DNA of 7,396 nucleotides, taken from assembly GCA_012965445.1 (NCBI GenBank), contig DTSJ01000423.1:1-7396 (forward strand). The letters run 5' to 3'. The notes beneath the pieces are model-generated. The model searched no databases. It was given only the letters and a program-made list of their open reading frames with translations, and had not been told where the DNA came from. Source of the DNA: Candidatus Hydrogenedentota bacterium. GTDB lineage: Bacteria; Hydrogenedentota; Hydrogenedentia; Hydrogenedentiales; GCA-2746185. A program made the position numbers and the translations under genes. This document shows, one piece after another, positions 1 through 6,854 of the stretch (the first letter of the stretch is position 1; each line of letters opens with the position of its first letter).

Positions 1-2052
1 GTCAAGGGCTTCTTGGCTACGACCCTGTCGATACAGGAGTAGGCCAAGGGTGTGACGCAGGATACCTGCTTCCGGCATCAGCTTCAACCCTTCGCGAAGC
101 ACTTTTTCGCCGTCGCCATCCCGGTTCATTTGCTGGTATATACTGACGAGATTGAGACGAACCTGTGGCAGTTGCGGTTCGATTGCCAGGGCTTTTAGAC
201 CGGCCCGTTCCGCGGCGGCAAGGTCACCACGCAGCGCCTCAACGTTGGCGATATTCAGATGCGCCTCTGGTCTGTCGGCATTGGTCAGTTCGTTTTGAAT
301 GTATGCTTCAATTGCAGTATCAAGTGCTGCTGATTGTACTGCGTTCAAAAGGTTCGGAGGCACGTCGGCCAACATACGACTTGCCTCATGGCGTACTACA
401 CCGATTGGATCATCCAGGAGTGGGCTGACAAGACTGAAGCGATCACCCGGCGGCATGAATTGTGTCAGCCTCAACGCGGCAATTTTCACAAGCGGATTTT
501 CGTCTGCCAAGGCGTCGATTGCAGCGGCTACGGATTCTCGGGAAGGGGCATTTGCCAACTCGGATAGCGCAGAGGCACGGACGATGTCCGGGGTGTCGGT
601 TTTGGACAACAACGCAAGCAGCGCGGATTCACCGTTGGGGTTTCCACTACGCGCCAAGGCGAATGCTTCTCCAAAATGAGGAGGGCGTGTTGAGTCCGGA
701 AACCACTCCGCTACCTGCTCCGCAGCCCAAGTGTCGGTCTGGTCCTGATGACATTGGGTGCAGGCATTGGGTGTGCCGATCTTGACGGATACATCGGGTC
801 GAGGCACACGGATGCTATGGTCGCGGCGGGGATCTACGACCATATAGGTGCGTTCGGGCATGTGGCATTCAACGCAGCTGGCACCGGTGGACGTTCTCTC
901 ATGAAAATAATGAGTGGGGGAGTCGAATTTCGAGGGGAGATGACAGACGGAACAGAGCGCATTGCCGGGAAGACGGGTACGGACTGTGTGCGGGTCGTGG
1001 CAGTCGCTGCACGTGACTCCGGCGTGATACATCTTGCTTTGGAGGAACGAGCCATAGACATAGTCTTCGTCTCTGATCTGGCCATCGTCGTAGTAGATCG
1101 GGTCTTCGAGGAGTTGAACCTGGTGGGTGTTTAGCAGGGGTTGTCCCGGCACATAGTCTTCGCTTAGCAGCCCGCGACGAGAATGGCAGCGGGCACAGGT
1201 TTCCACTTCGGCATGCGTGGTGCGTTCGGGCGAGCGTACCGCGGTCCCCGCTTCGAGATTCATGTCCCACCGTGCCTCGACATCTTTCTTGAGCGACATG
1301 AGAAAGCCAAAGGTATCGCTTGGAGGGGCGGTGCCTAGTTTGTATGCTTCCGCCCATTCAACGTGTTGGGCACCCGATCCGTGACAAGCTTCGCACGAGA
1401 CATCGATCTCTGACCAGGTTGTCGCGAAAGTGTCCGAGGCGAAATCGTATTCTTTTTTCAGGTCAGTGGAATGGCATTCGGCGCACATGAAATTCCAATT
1501 CTGGTAATTCCCCGTCCAGTGGAGAATGTCATCGTGCGGAACAGGATCATCCTCATAGAGATGAAACCAACGCTGTCCGTTTTCCGATGCCGGACGTGCA
1601 TCCCAACAAACACCCAATACTTGAATGCGCCCATCGGGGAACTTGATCAGGTATTGCTGCAGAGGATCGACACCGAATGTATACGCTACCTCAAAGACCT
1701 CCAGCTCGCCCGCCGCGTTATCTGTTTCGACCAGGAATTTGTCTTCTTGGCGAAAGAAGCGGGACGTGACGCCGTCCTTGGTAAATGTTGACCCTGAAAA
1801 ATCGCCCAGGACTGTGTCTTGCGTGGGGACCTGCATGGCGCGATCGTGATGTGAATCGAGCCACTTGTTGTGCTCAGGCTCGTGACACTCTACACACGAT
1901 TTGCGCCCCACGAAGGTGCTTTGTTTCGACGGGTTTGCCGCAGAGGAAGCCGTGTCTTTACTCGCGGGGGATAAGACGGGATCGGGACTACAGGCCGCGA
2001 GTAGCAACGGGATCAGCGCAAAGAAGAAATATGGACGGCGACTATGAAGCAT
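1..2052 (-). CDS. Octaheme cytochrome c lipoprotein with HEAT and TPR repeats (C-terminus outside window)
   Basis: The minus-strand frame is open from an ATG at 2052 to the left edge: 684 residues and no stop, so the C-terminus is missing. Residues 1-21 form a lipoprotein signal peptide ending in the lipobox LAAC (Cys21); Ser follows, so outer-membrane anchoring is plausible. Eight CxxCH heme c sites begin at Cys53, 190, 220, 286, 348, 367, 393 and 431. Between the first two lies a beta-rich stretch with LHWTGNYQNWNFMCAECH, which I recognise from a widespread cytochrome-c554-like family joined to TPRs. Residues about 460-565 resemble HEAT repeats (for example ENPLVKIAALRL, DDPIGVVRHEAS). Residues about 595-684 are TPR-like and run off the edge. 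The likely role is periplasmic or outer-membrane electron transfer with a protein-binding platform. Substrate and partners cannot be read from the sequence. It follows S1 by 63 bp. The heme motifs and reading frame are certain; the biological role is not. Confidence 0.93.
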   Translation of the reverse strand, partial: MLHSRRPYFFFALIPLLLAACSPDPVLSPASKDTASSAANPSKQSTFVGRKSCVECHEPEHNKWLDSHHDRAMQVPTQDTVLGDFSGSTFTKDGVTSRFFRQEDKFLVETDNAAGELEVFEVAYTFGVDPLQQYLIKFPDGRIQVLGVCWDARPASENGQRWFHLYEDDPVPHDDILHWTGNYQNWNFMCAECHSTDLKKEYDFASDTFATTWSEIDVSCEACHGSGAQHVEWAEAYKLGTAPPSDTFGFLMSLKKDVEARWDMNLEAGTAVRSPERTTHAEVETCARCHSRRGLLSEDYVPGQPLLNTHQVQLLEDPIYYDDGQIRDEDYVYGSFLQSKMYHAGVTCSDCHDPHTVRTRLPGNALCSVCHLPSKFDSPTHYFHERTSTGASCVECHMPERTYMVVDPRRDHSIRVPRPDVSVKIGTPNACTQCHQDQTDTWAAEQVAEWFPDSTRPPHFGEAFALARSGNPNGESALLALLSKTDTPDIVRASALSELANAPSRESVAAAIDALADENPLVKIAALRLTQFMPPGDRFSLVSPLLDDPIGVVRHEASRMLADVPPNLLNAVQSAALDTAIEAYIQNELTNADRPEAHLNIANVEALRGDLAAAERAGLKALAIEPQLPQVRLNLVSIYQQMNRDGDGEKVLREGLKLMPEAGILRHTLGLLLYRQGRSQEALD

Positions 2053-2073
2053 TATATTTATTCAATAGATCCC

Positions 2074-2095
2074 TTCGTTGCGTTCTTTCAACGAA
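2074..2095 (-). other. Perfect 7-bp inverted repeat between S1 and the cytochrome gene
   Basis: TTCGTTG and CAACGAA (2074-2080 and 2089-2095 on the plus strand) pair perfectly around an 8-base loop in the 63-bp spacer. No T-run follows on the minus strand, so this is not a standard intrinsic terminator. On the minus strand the distal arm overlaps a weak GAAGGG Shine-Dalgarno-like sequence (2071-2076). That sequence lies 18 bases before the cytochrome ATG, which is too far for a normal ribosome site. The repeat could be an RNA processing or stability hairpin, an attenuator or an operator, or it could be chance. Confidence 0.35.
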
Positions 2096-2115
2096 AATCT
2101 GATGTGCTCTTGCGG

Positions 2116-3876
2116 CTAATCGACGCGTGTGATTTGGACCGATTTGAGGTCCATGACGGCCTTTCCTGATTTTGTTGTGGCTTTTACGGTCATGCGACTG
2201 CGGCCTTTGGGCAGCTCGAAGCTGCCGAGCTCTTTATGCCCCCAGGTGCGTTCGTATACCTCTTTTCGCGGGACGCGGTCGGGGCTCGGCAAGTAGTTGG
2301 GTTCGTGGGCACGGTCGATGCGACCTTCCACACGCTTTCCTGCCACCTCGACGTAAACGGTTGAGCCGAGGTCGGTTTCGGGACAGATGTATTCCAGGGC
2401 CACGGAGTATTTACCCGCCGTTACTATGTCCACTTCCCAGGAGACCACACAGTCGGTGCTCATCCAATTGGTCGCCCAGTTGTTGTTGGGGTGCTTACCG
2501 CCCCAATCGAGTTCTCCTTCCCAGATGCCTTCGGAGCAGGTCAGAATCACGGTCTTCATTTCGTCGTGGCCGATGGGGATGGGGGGCGGCACGGTGCTGA
2601 CATGGCTAAACGACGCGTCCCATTCGTCGTAGGCCTTCTTGAGCTGATTTGTGATCTGTGGTTTCTTTTTGGCAATGTCATTTTTTTCGCCGGGATCAGC
2701 GATCATGTCATAGAGTTGAGGCTTGCCGCCCTCAACGGCCATCCGATATTGTTGCGAGCGCGCCGAACCCTTGCCGCGCCACTCGCTAAAGATAAGGCGG
2801 TCGGGCCAGCCCATGGTCTTCCCTTCCAGGAGAGGGACAAAACTTATCCCGTCGAGGGGAAGGGTCTTCGAAGTGTCCAGACCGGCCAATTCCGCCAGGG
2901 TCGGGAGCACATCAATGTGGGCGGTAATGGTCTCGATATGGGTGCCTGGCTTAATCTTGGCGGGGTAGCGCATTAAGAAGGCATTCCGCACTCCCCCTTC
3001 GTGGACGCTTCCTTTGCGCCCCCGCATTCCGCCATTGTAGCGGTCCCCGTTTGGCCCGTTGTCGCCGAGGAAGATTACGATGGTGTCGTCTGCAATATTG
3101 TGTTTGTCCAGCCGATCCAGAATGCGCCCAATATTGTCGTCCAGGTTTTCGCACATCCCATACGCCGAGGCAAGCGCGTCATCCAAGCCCCGCGCTTTAT
3201 ATTTATCGAAATATTTATCCGGCACCTGGAACGGGGTGTGGGGCGTATTGTAGGGGATGTAGCAGAGGAAAGGCTTTTCATGCACATCGTCTATCCAGTC
3301 CAGGGCGGCGTCCGTGAAGACATCGTTGATATAGCCCTTGGTCTTCACCGCTTTTCCGTTGTGCTCGACCGTGGTGTCGAAGTAATTGTTCCAATGGCCG
3401 AGGCAGAAGCCAAAGAACTCGTCGAACCCGCGTCCATTGGGGTGGTAGGGGTAGTGGGCTCCGTTGTGCCATTTCCCGAAGCAGCCGGTGGCGTAACCAC
3501 CGTCCTTGAAGACTTCTGCAATCGTGACTTCATCGAGGGCCATTGTTTCTAGGCCAGCCGAGGTGCCGGAGACACCCATGCGATTGTGGTAGCGCCCCGT
3601 GAGGAGACTGGCGCGGGTCGGGGAGCAGACCGGGCTCACATAAAATCGATCAAAACGCGCCCCCTCGGCCGCGATGCGATCCATCACTGGAGTTTCGATA
3701 TTCTCGTTCCCGTGGGATGAGATATCCCCCCATCCCTGATCGTCGGTCAAAATAATAATGACGTTCGGCTTTCGGTCGGCAGATTCAGCAGCAAAAACAG
3801 GGCCGGAGAAGGCTAGCAGTAAGGCACCAATTGCAATCGTTTCGGCTTGACTGAGAAATTTGCATATGGTGATCAT
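2116..3876 (-). CDS. Secreted arylsulfatase with C-terminal accessory domain (S1)
   Basis: 586 residues; type I (formylglycine) sulfatase of the alkaline-phosphatase-like fold, hydrolysing sulfate esters in the periplasm or outside the cell. A signal peptide covers about residues 1-30 and ends near GPVFAA. The catalytic core shows every hallmark: Asp45-Asp46 (metal), CSPTR at 84-88 with Cys84 as the formylglycine precursor, GKWH at 134-137, His213 in TPHTPF, GDNG at 271-274 and Lys288. The core ends near residue 425 after the ADPGEKND element common near sulfatase C-termini. About 155 further residues (432-586), rich in Trp, Gly and alternating beta-strand patterns, look like an added beta-sandwich, possibly carbohydrate-binding. 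The start overlaps the S2 stop as ATGA, with AGAGGGAG just upstream, so translation is probably coupled. A GHWNNYFD segment recalls arylsulfatases common in PVC bacteria and Bacteroidota. The exact substrate is unknown. Confidence 0.95.
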   Translation of the reverse strand: MITICKFLSQAETIAIGALLLAFSGPVFAAESADRKPNVIIILTDDQGWGDISSHGNENIETPVMDRIAAEGARFDRFYVSPVCSPTRASLLTGRYHNRMGVSGTSAGLETMALDEVTIAEVFKDGGYATGCFGKWHNGAHYPYHPNGRGFDEFFGFCLGHWNNYFDTTVEHNGKAVKTKGYINDVFTDAALDWIDDVHEKPFLCYIPYNTPHTPFQVPDKYFDKYKARGLDDALASAYGMCENLDDNIGRILDRLDKHNIADDTIVIFLGDNGPNGDRYNGGMRGRKGSVHEGGVRNAFLMRYPAKIKPGTHIETITAHIDVLPTLAELAGLDTSKTLPLDGISFVPLLEGKTMGWPDRLIFSEWRGKGSARSQQYRMAVEGGKPQLYDMIADPGEKNDIAKKKPQITNQLKKAYDEWDASFSHVSTVPPPIPIGHDEMKTVILTCSEGIWEGELDWGGKHPNNNWATNWMSTDCVVSWEVDIVTAGKYSVALEYICPETDLGSTVYVEVAGKRVEGRIDRAHEPNYLPSPDRVPRKEVYERTWGHKELGSFELPKGRSRMTVKATTKSGKAVMDLKSVQITRVD

Positions 3877-3888
3877 TGAACTCCCTCT
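3873..3888 (-). promoter_or_regulatory. Shine-Dalgarno site and ATGA stop/start overlap (S2 to S1)
   Basis: On the minus strand AGAGGGAG (3888-3881) lies 4 bases before the S1 ATG (3876-3874), inside the last codons of S2. The S2 stop TGA (3875-3873) shares two bases with that ATG, giving ATGA. This is a typical arrangement for termination-reinitiation, and it fixes the S1 start. Confidence 0.85.
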
Positions 3889-5225
3889 TTAGTTTCATTC
3901 AACGGATACCACTCGTCGATCATGGCGCGGAGCATCTCAACCCGTTCAGGTTCCTCTGGGGCCAGATTCACTTTTTCGTGCGGGTCGGCTGTTATGTCGA
4001 ATAGCTGCGGGTAATTGGTAGAAGGGGGGAATACCATTTTTCCGGGTCTACCATCGTAGGTGAGGAGGAGTTTGTAATCACCCTGTATCACCCATCGGTA
4101 CAACAACGAGGCTTCTGGATTCTCGATGTCCGCAATGTCATGCGCAAACGATTCACCAAATATCGTATCGCGGGATATCGGTTTGGCTTCAAGCAAATTG
4201 GGAAGTAGATTTAACCCTGGCAAGTTCTCGGGGATATCAATGCTCGCTGCCGCAAGAATCGTCGGTACAATATCGATGCTGCTGCACAACTCTGTACGCT
4301 CAGCGGGGTCTATCTTGCCCGGCCAACGAAACATGATGGGCGTTCGTGTACCTAACTCGTAGGGACTTCGCTTCGACCGCTCGGTGTATCCCTTATTCAC
4401 TGGTGATTGAACCCAACCATTATCGGTAACATAAATCACCAATGTGTCGTCAGCGATTCCTTTCTCATCGAGCCGTCCGAGCAGTTGGCCGCAGGTCTCA
4501 TCAAACCATTCACACATCGCGTAGTATTTTGCGATCGTTTCAGGACGCCCTTCCTGCCTGTATTTGCTGAGCAGCCGTTCCGGCGGATTGTGAGGTCTGT
4601 GGGGCAGAAACGAAGCATACCAGATGAAAAAAGGTTTCTCGGAATCAACAGCCGTATCGATAAAGTCGAATACGGGAGCCATTCCTTCTCGACCGATTTT
4701 CAATCCATCATCGCCGTGTCGCCCGCCTTCTTCGGGATAACCACGCGTCATTCCGTGGGTGAACCCTGCGCGCTGATAGCTCCCTTCCCACCATTTTCCG
4801 GATTGATGGCTGAGGTAGCCCTTTTGAGCCAGCAGTCGAGGAAGTGTCGGATTTTTGTCGATGTTGGAAATAAGCAATTCCCTCGGGTGCTCTCCTGTAT
4901 CGGCGGCATGGCGTGCATTCTGCTCGGTGTCGGCAGGGTCATTGCCTGTAATCATGCTCCGGTGTGCGTAAAGCCCCGTGATTAGCGTCGTGAGTGCAGG
5001 TCGACACAACGCTGTCGGCACATACCCTCGCCGGAACGTAACGCTTTGCTTTGAGAGTTCGTCAAGGTTGGGCGTCTTGATTGCTTCGTGTCCCATAAAA
5101 CTGTAATCCGTCCAGCTTTGATCATCTGAGATAATCATAACGATATTCGGAGGTTTATCAGCAGCATGCGTATTGGCGGCAATTACGAATGCAACCATAA
5201 GAACAACTACAATTTTTCTGAACAT
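3873..5225 (-). CDS. Divergent secreted sulfatase-like hydrolase with CRPAL active-site signature (S2)
   Basis: 450 residues with a signal peptide of about 1-22 (ends NTHAA). The alkaline-phosphatase-like sulfatase fold is clear: PPNIVMIISDDQSW with Asp34-Asp35, then LITGLYAHR after the nucleophile, His209 in LPHRPH, TDNGW at 268-271, Lys285 and a closing ITADPHEKVNLA element. Two core positions are non-standard. The nucleophile motif is Cys74-Arg-Pro-Ala-Leu78, lacking the Arg of CxPxR. The Lys-x-His motif is GKWWEG (143-148), with Trp146 where His is usual. Cys74 and Pro76 remain, so formylglycine formation may still occur, but the Arg that normally contacts the aldehyde is absent. From memory, CRPxL sulfatase-like proteins recur in planctomycetes, so this is probably a subfamily and not a broken copy. 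The frame is intact and the length normal. The gene lies 35 bp after S3 and overlaps S1 by 4 bp. The substrate is unknown, and activity on sulfate esters is likely but not assured. Confidence 0.93.
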   Translation of the reverse strand: MFRKIVVVLMVAFVIAANTHAADKPPNIVMIISDDQSWTDYSFMGHEAIKTPNLDELSKQSVTFRRGYVPTALCRPALTTLITGLYAHRSMITGNDPADTEQNARHAADTGEHPRELLISNIDKNPTLPRLLAQKGYLSHQSGKWWEGSYQRAGFTHGMTRGYPEEGGRHGDDGLKIGREGMAPVFDFIDTAVDSEKPFFIWYASFLPHRPHNPPERLLSKYRQEGRPETIAKYYAMCEWFDETCGQLLGRLDEKGIADDTLVIYVTDNGWVQSPVNKGYTERSKRSPYELGTRTPIMFRWPGKIDPAERTELCSSIDIVPTILAAASIDIPENLPGLNLLPNLLEAKPISRDTIFGESFAHDIADIENPEASLLYRWVIQGDYKLLLTYDGRPGKMVFPPSTNYPQLFDITADPHEKVNLAPEEPERVEMLRAMIDEWYPLNETKEGVQ

Positions 5226-5240
5226 TCTGTGAATCCTTTT
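5226..5240 (-). promoter_or_regulatory. Ribosome binding site for S2
   Basis: AAAAGGA (5240-5234 on the minus strand) stands 8 bases before the S2 ATG at 5225-5223, inside the 35-bp spacer after the S3 stop. The S3 leader carries the same AAAAGGATT sequence. The spacer has no room for an obvious promoter or terminator, which supports co-transcription. Confidence 0.75.
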
Positions 5241-5260
5241 GAAATCTCGGGTTTGTGTGT

Positions 5261-6781
5261 CTATCTCTTTTTCTTACTAACTCTTGTCCCAATTAAGTCC
5301 GGTCGAAACTGATCTGGGTCGAAGTCTAGATTCGCTATGGGCGTCACGGCGTTTGTATCTACTAAATGATCTTCAATCATTTGGTCCAGCTTTTTCACTA
5401 GCTCAGGTCGGGCTGTCGCTAAATTGTTCTTTTCGCCGATATCCTTGGAAAGGTTGTAAAGTTTATAATCATGCTTGCCTGCTTCACCGCCGAAGAATAC
5501 GCGAATCAATTTCCACTTTCCCGAGTGTACCGCGACCGCAGGCGGCAACCAATCGTCCACTTTCGTTTGACTCGGAAAGTAGGTGAAGATGCCTTCGCGC
5601 TTGAGTTTCTCTCCCTCGAGTGCAGGCTTGATATCCATGCTATCAAGGGCATGATTCTCGGGCAAATCAATCCCCAGACCATTGAGCAGCGTCGGGTAGA
5701 AATCTGAAGTCTGTATGAGTTCGTCACTGCGGCTGCCTGGCGTGGTGACGCCCGGCCACACCACAATACACGGCACGCGGATGCCCCCGTCAAATATTGA
5801 GGCCTTTCCGCCGCGCAGGGGGGCATTGGATGTGGGTACAGCACCGCCATCCGCTTCGATTGGGCTGTGGATATTGCCACCGTTGTCGGAAATAAAAACG
5901 ATGATGGTATTATCCGCGATTCCTTTTTCATCAATGGCATCCATCAGCGAACCCACCGCGTCATCGAGTGTATGCACCATGGCTGCGTAGGTCGGAGAGA
6001 GTTGACCGCTCGCGGGGTCAATTTTGTCCTTATACGAAGCGATGATTTCCGCTTTACCCCCCCAGCGTCCATGCACAGAGAACTGCCAGTAGTTCATAAA
6101 AAAGGGCTTATCCTCTGGAAGGCTGTTCATCCACTTGATGCTTTCTTCAGCCATGCGATCCTCAATATGTTCCCCGTCATAATTCGCTTTGAAATTTTTG
6201 TATTGCCAGGGAGCGATATAACCTCCTGCGGGTCCTGGTCCCGACCAATGGGGTACATCCACATCAAAACCGTGTTCATAGGGACTGTAGGGTTCTGGCC
6301 CTAAATGCCACTTGCCAAAATGGCCCGTGTGATACCCGGCCTCGTTCACTAATTTGCCGAGTGTGGGAAACGCTGTGTCCAGGCGCGTGACTGAGCTGAC
6401 GACCACCGCTTTATTAGAAGGAGCTGATCGTTTGGCCACTTCAGCCTTCATCCGAACTCTTTTCGTGTGATGGGCTGGCGTAGTGCTGCCGTGACGTGCA
6501 GGGGTCTGACCCGTAAGAATACTGGCCCGGGTCGGTGAACAAAGCGGGGAATTGGAATACGCTCTTGTGAATGTACGACCGCGCTCCGCCAGGCGCAAAA
6601 TATTCGGCGTCTTATACAGTTCAGTCGTACCGTAAAGTTCAGTGTCACTCCAGCCAAGGTCATCGGCCAAAATGAACACAACGTTCATTGGCTTTTCGGC
6701 ATTCTTGCTTGATGCATGGTCGGCGGCAATGGCAGTGAAGCTTGTGGCACACAAGAGCACCAGCAGGGAAACGTATTTCAT
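5261..6781 (-). CDS. Secreted arylsulfatase, canonical CSPTR type (S3)
   Basis: 506 residues from the ATG at 6781-6779. I chose this start because it opens a clear signal peptide (MKYVSLLVLL to AIAA, residues 1-20) and has AAAAGGA 7 bases upstream. The same frame stays open to 7057, but that stretch overlaps the end of S4 and encodes no signal peptide. The full sulfatase set is present: Asp40-Asp41, CSPTR at 81-85 (Cys81 to formylglycine), GKWHLG at 156-161, His237, DNGG at 299-302, Lys326 in RGGKAS and GGIRVP at 332-337. Between the nucleophile helix and GKWH lies a roughly 35-residue basic insertion (about 100-135), which lengthens a loop near the active-site entrance. The C-terminus ends in basic KKKR. 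The enzyme should cleave sulfate esters from glycans outside the cytoplasm and needs a formylglycine-generating enzyme encoded elsewhere. It sits 73 bp after S4. The specific substrate cannot be read from sequence. Confidence 0.95.
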   Translation of the reverse strand: MKYVSLLVLLCATSFTAIAADHASSKNAEKPMNVVFILADDLGWSDTELYGTTELYKTPNILRLAERGRTFTRAYSNSPLCSPTRASILTGQTPARHGSTTPAHHTKRVRMKAEVAKRSAPSNKAVVVSSVTRLDTAFPTLGKLVNEAGYHTGHFGKWHLGPEPYSPYEHGFDVDVPHWSGPGPAGGYIAPWQYKNFKANYDGEHIEDRMAEESIKWMNSLPEDKPFFMNYWQFSVHGRWGGKAEIIASYKDKIDPASGQLSPTYAAMVHTLDDAVGSLMDAIDEKGIADNTIIVFISDNGGNIHSPIEADGGAVPTSNAPLRGGKASIFDGGIRVPCIVVWPGVTTPGSRSDELIQTSDFYPTLLNGLGIDLPENHALDSMDIKPALEGEKLKREGIFTYFPSQTKVDDWLPPAVAVHSGKWKLIRVFFGGEAGKHDYKLYNLSKDIGEKNNLATARPELVKKLDQMIEDHLVDTNAVTPIANLDFDPDQFRPDLIGTRVSKKKR

Positions 6782-6795
6782 AATCAAATCCTTTT
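6782..6795 (-). promoter_or_regulatory. Ribosome binding site that fixes the S3 start
   Basis: AAAAGGA (6795-6789, minus strand) lies 7 bases before the ATG at 6781-6779, where the signal peptide begins. This decides against the upstream in-frame start at 7057. The rest of the 73-bp spacer between S4 and S3 shows no convincing promoter or terminator by eye. Confidence 0.8.
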
Positions 6796-6854
6796 CTGTT
6801 TCGGTTAAATGAGCCTGAATTCTTTTCAACGTTGGGAAGGTCGAACTGAAGTTC

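Noticed and set aside
899..1357. Minus-strand 152-codon frame inside the cytochrome region
   Set aside because: It is out of frame with the continuous heme-motif frame, which encodes eight CxxCH sites and stays open for 684 codons. The shorter frame is Arg-rich shadow sequence.
2050..2056. TATAAT-like -10 box at the cytochrome start
   Set aside because: It overlaps the ATG itself, so a transcript from it would begin inside the coding region. No matching -35 element was convincing.
3001..3552. Plus-strand open frame of 183 codons opposite S1
   Set aside because: It lies wholly antisense to the catalytic core of S1, has no ribosome site or recognisable domain, and its composition mirrors the opposite codons.
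4407..4985. Plus-strand open frame of 192 codons opposite S2
   Set aside because: It is antisense to conserved sulfatase sequence, with no family features and no ribosome site.
4992..5006. S2 as a pseudogene because of its altered active site
   Set aside because: The frame is intact, the length is normal, the signal peptide and ribosome site are good, and the remaining core residues are kept. A divergent subfamily fits better.
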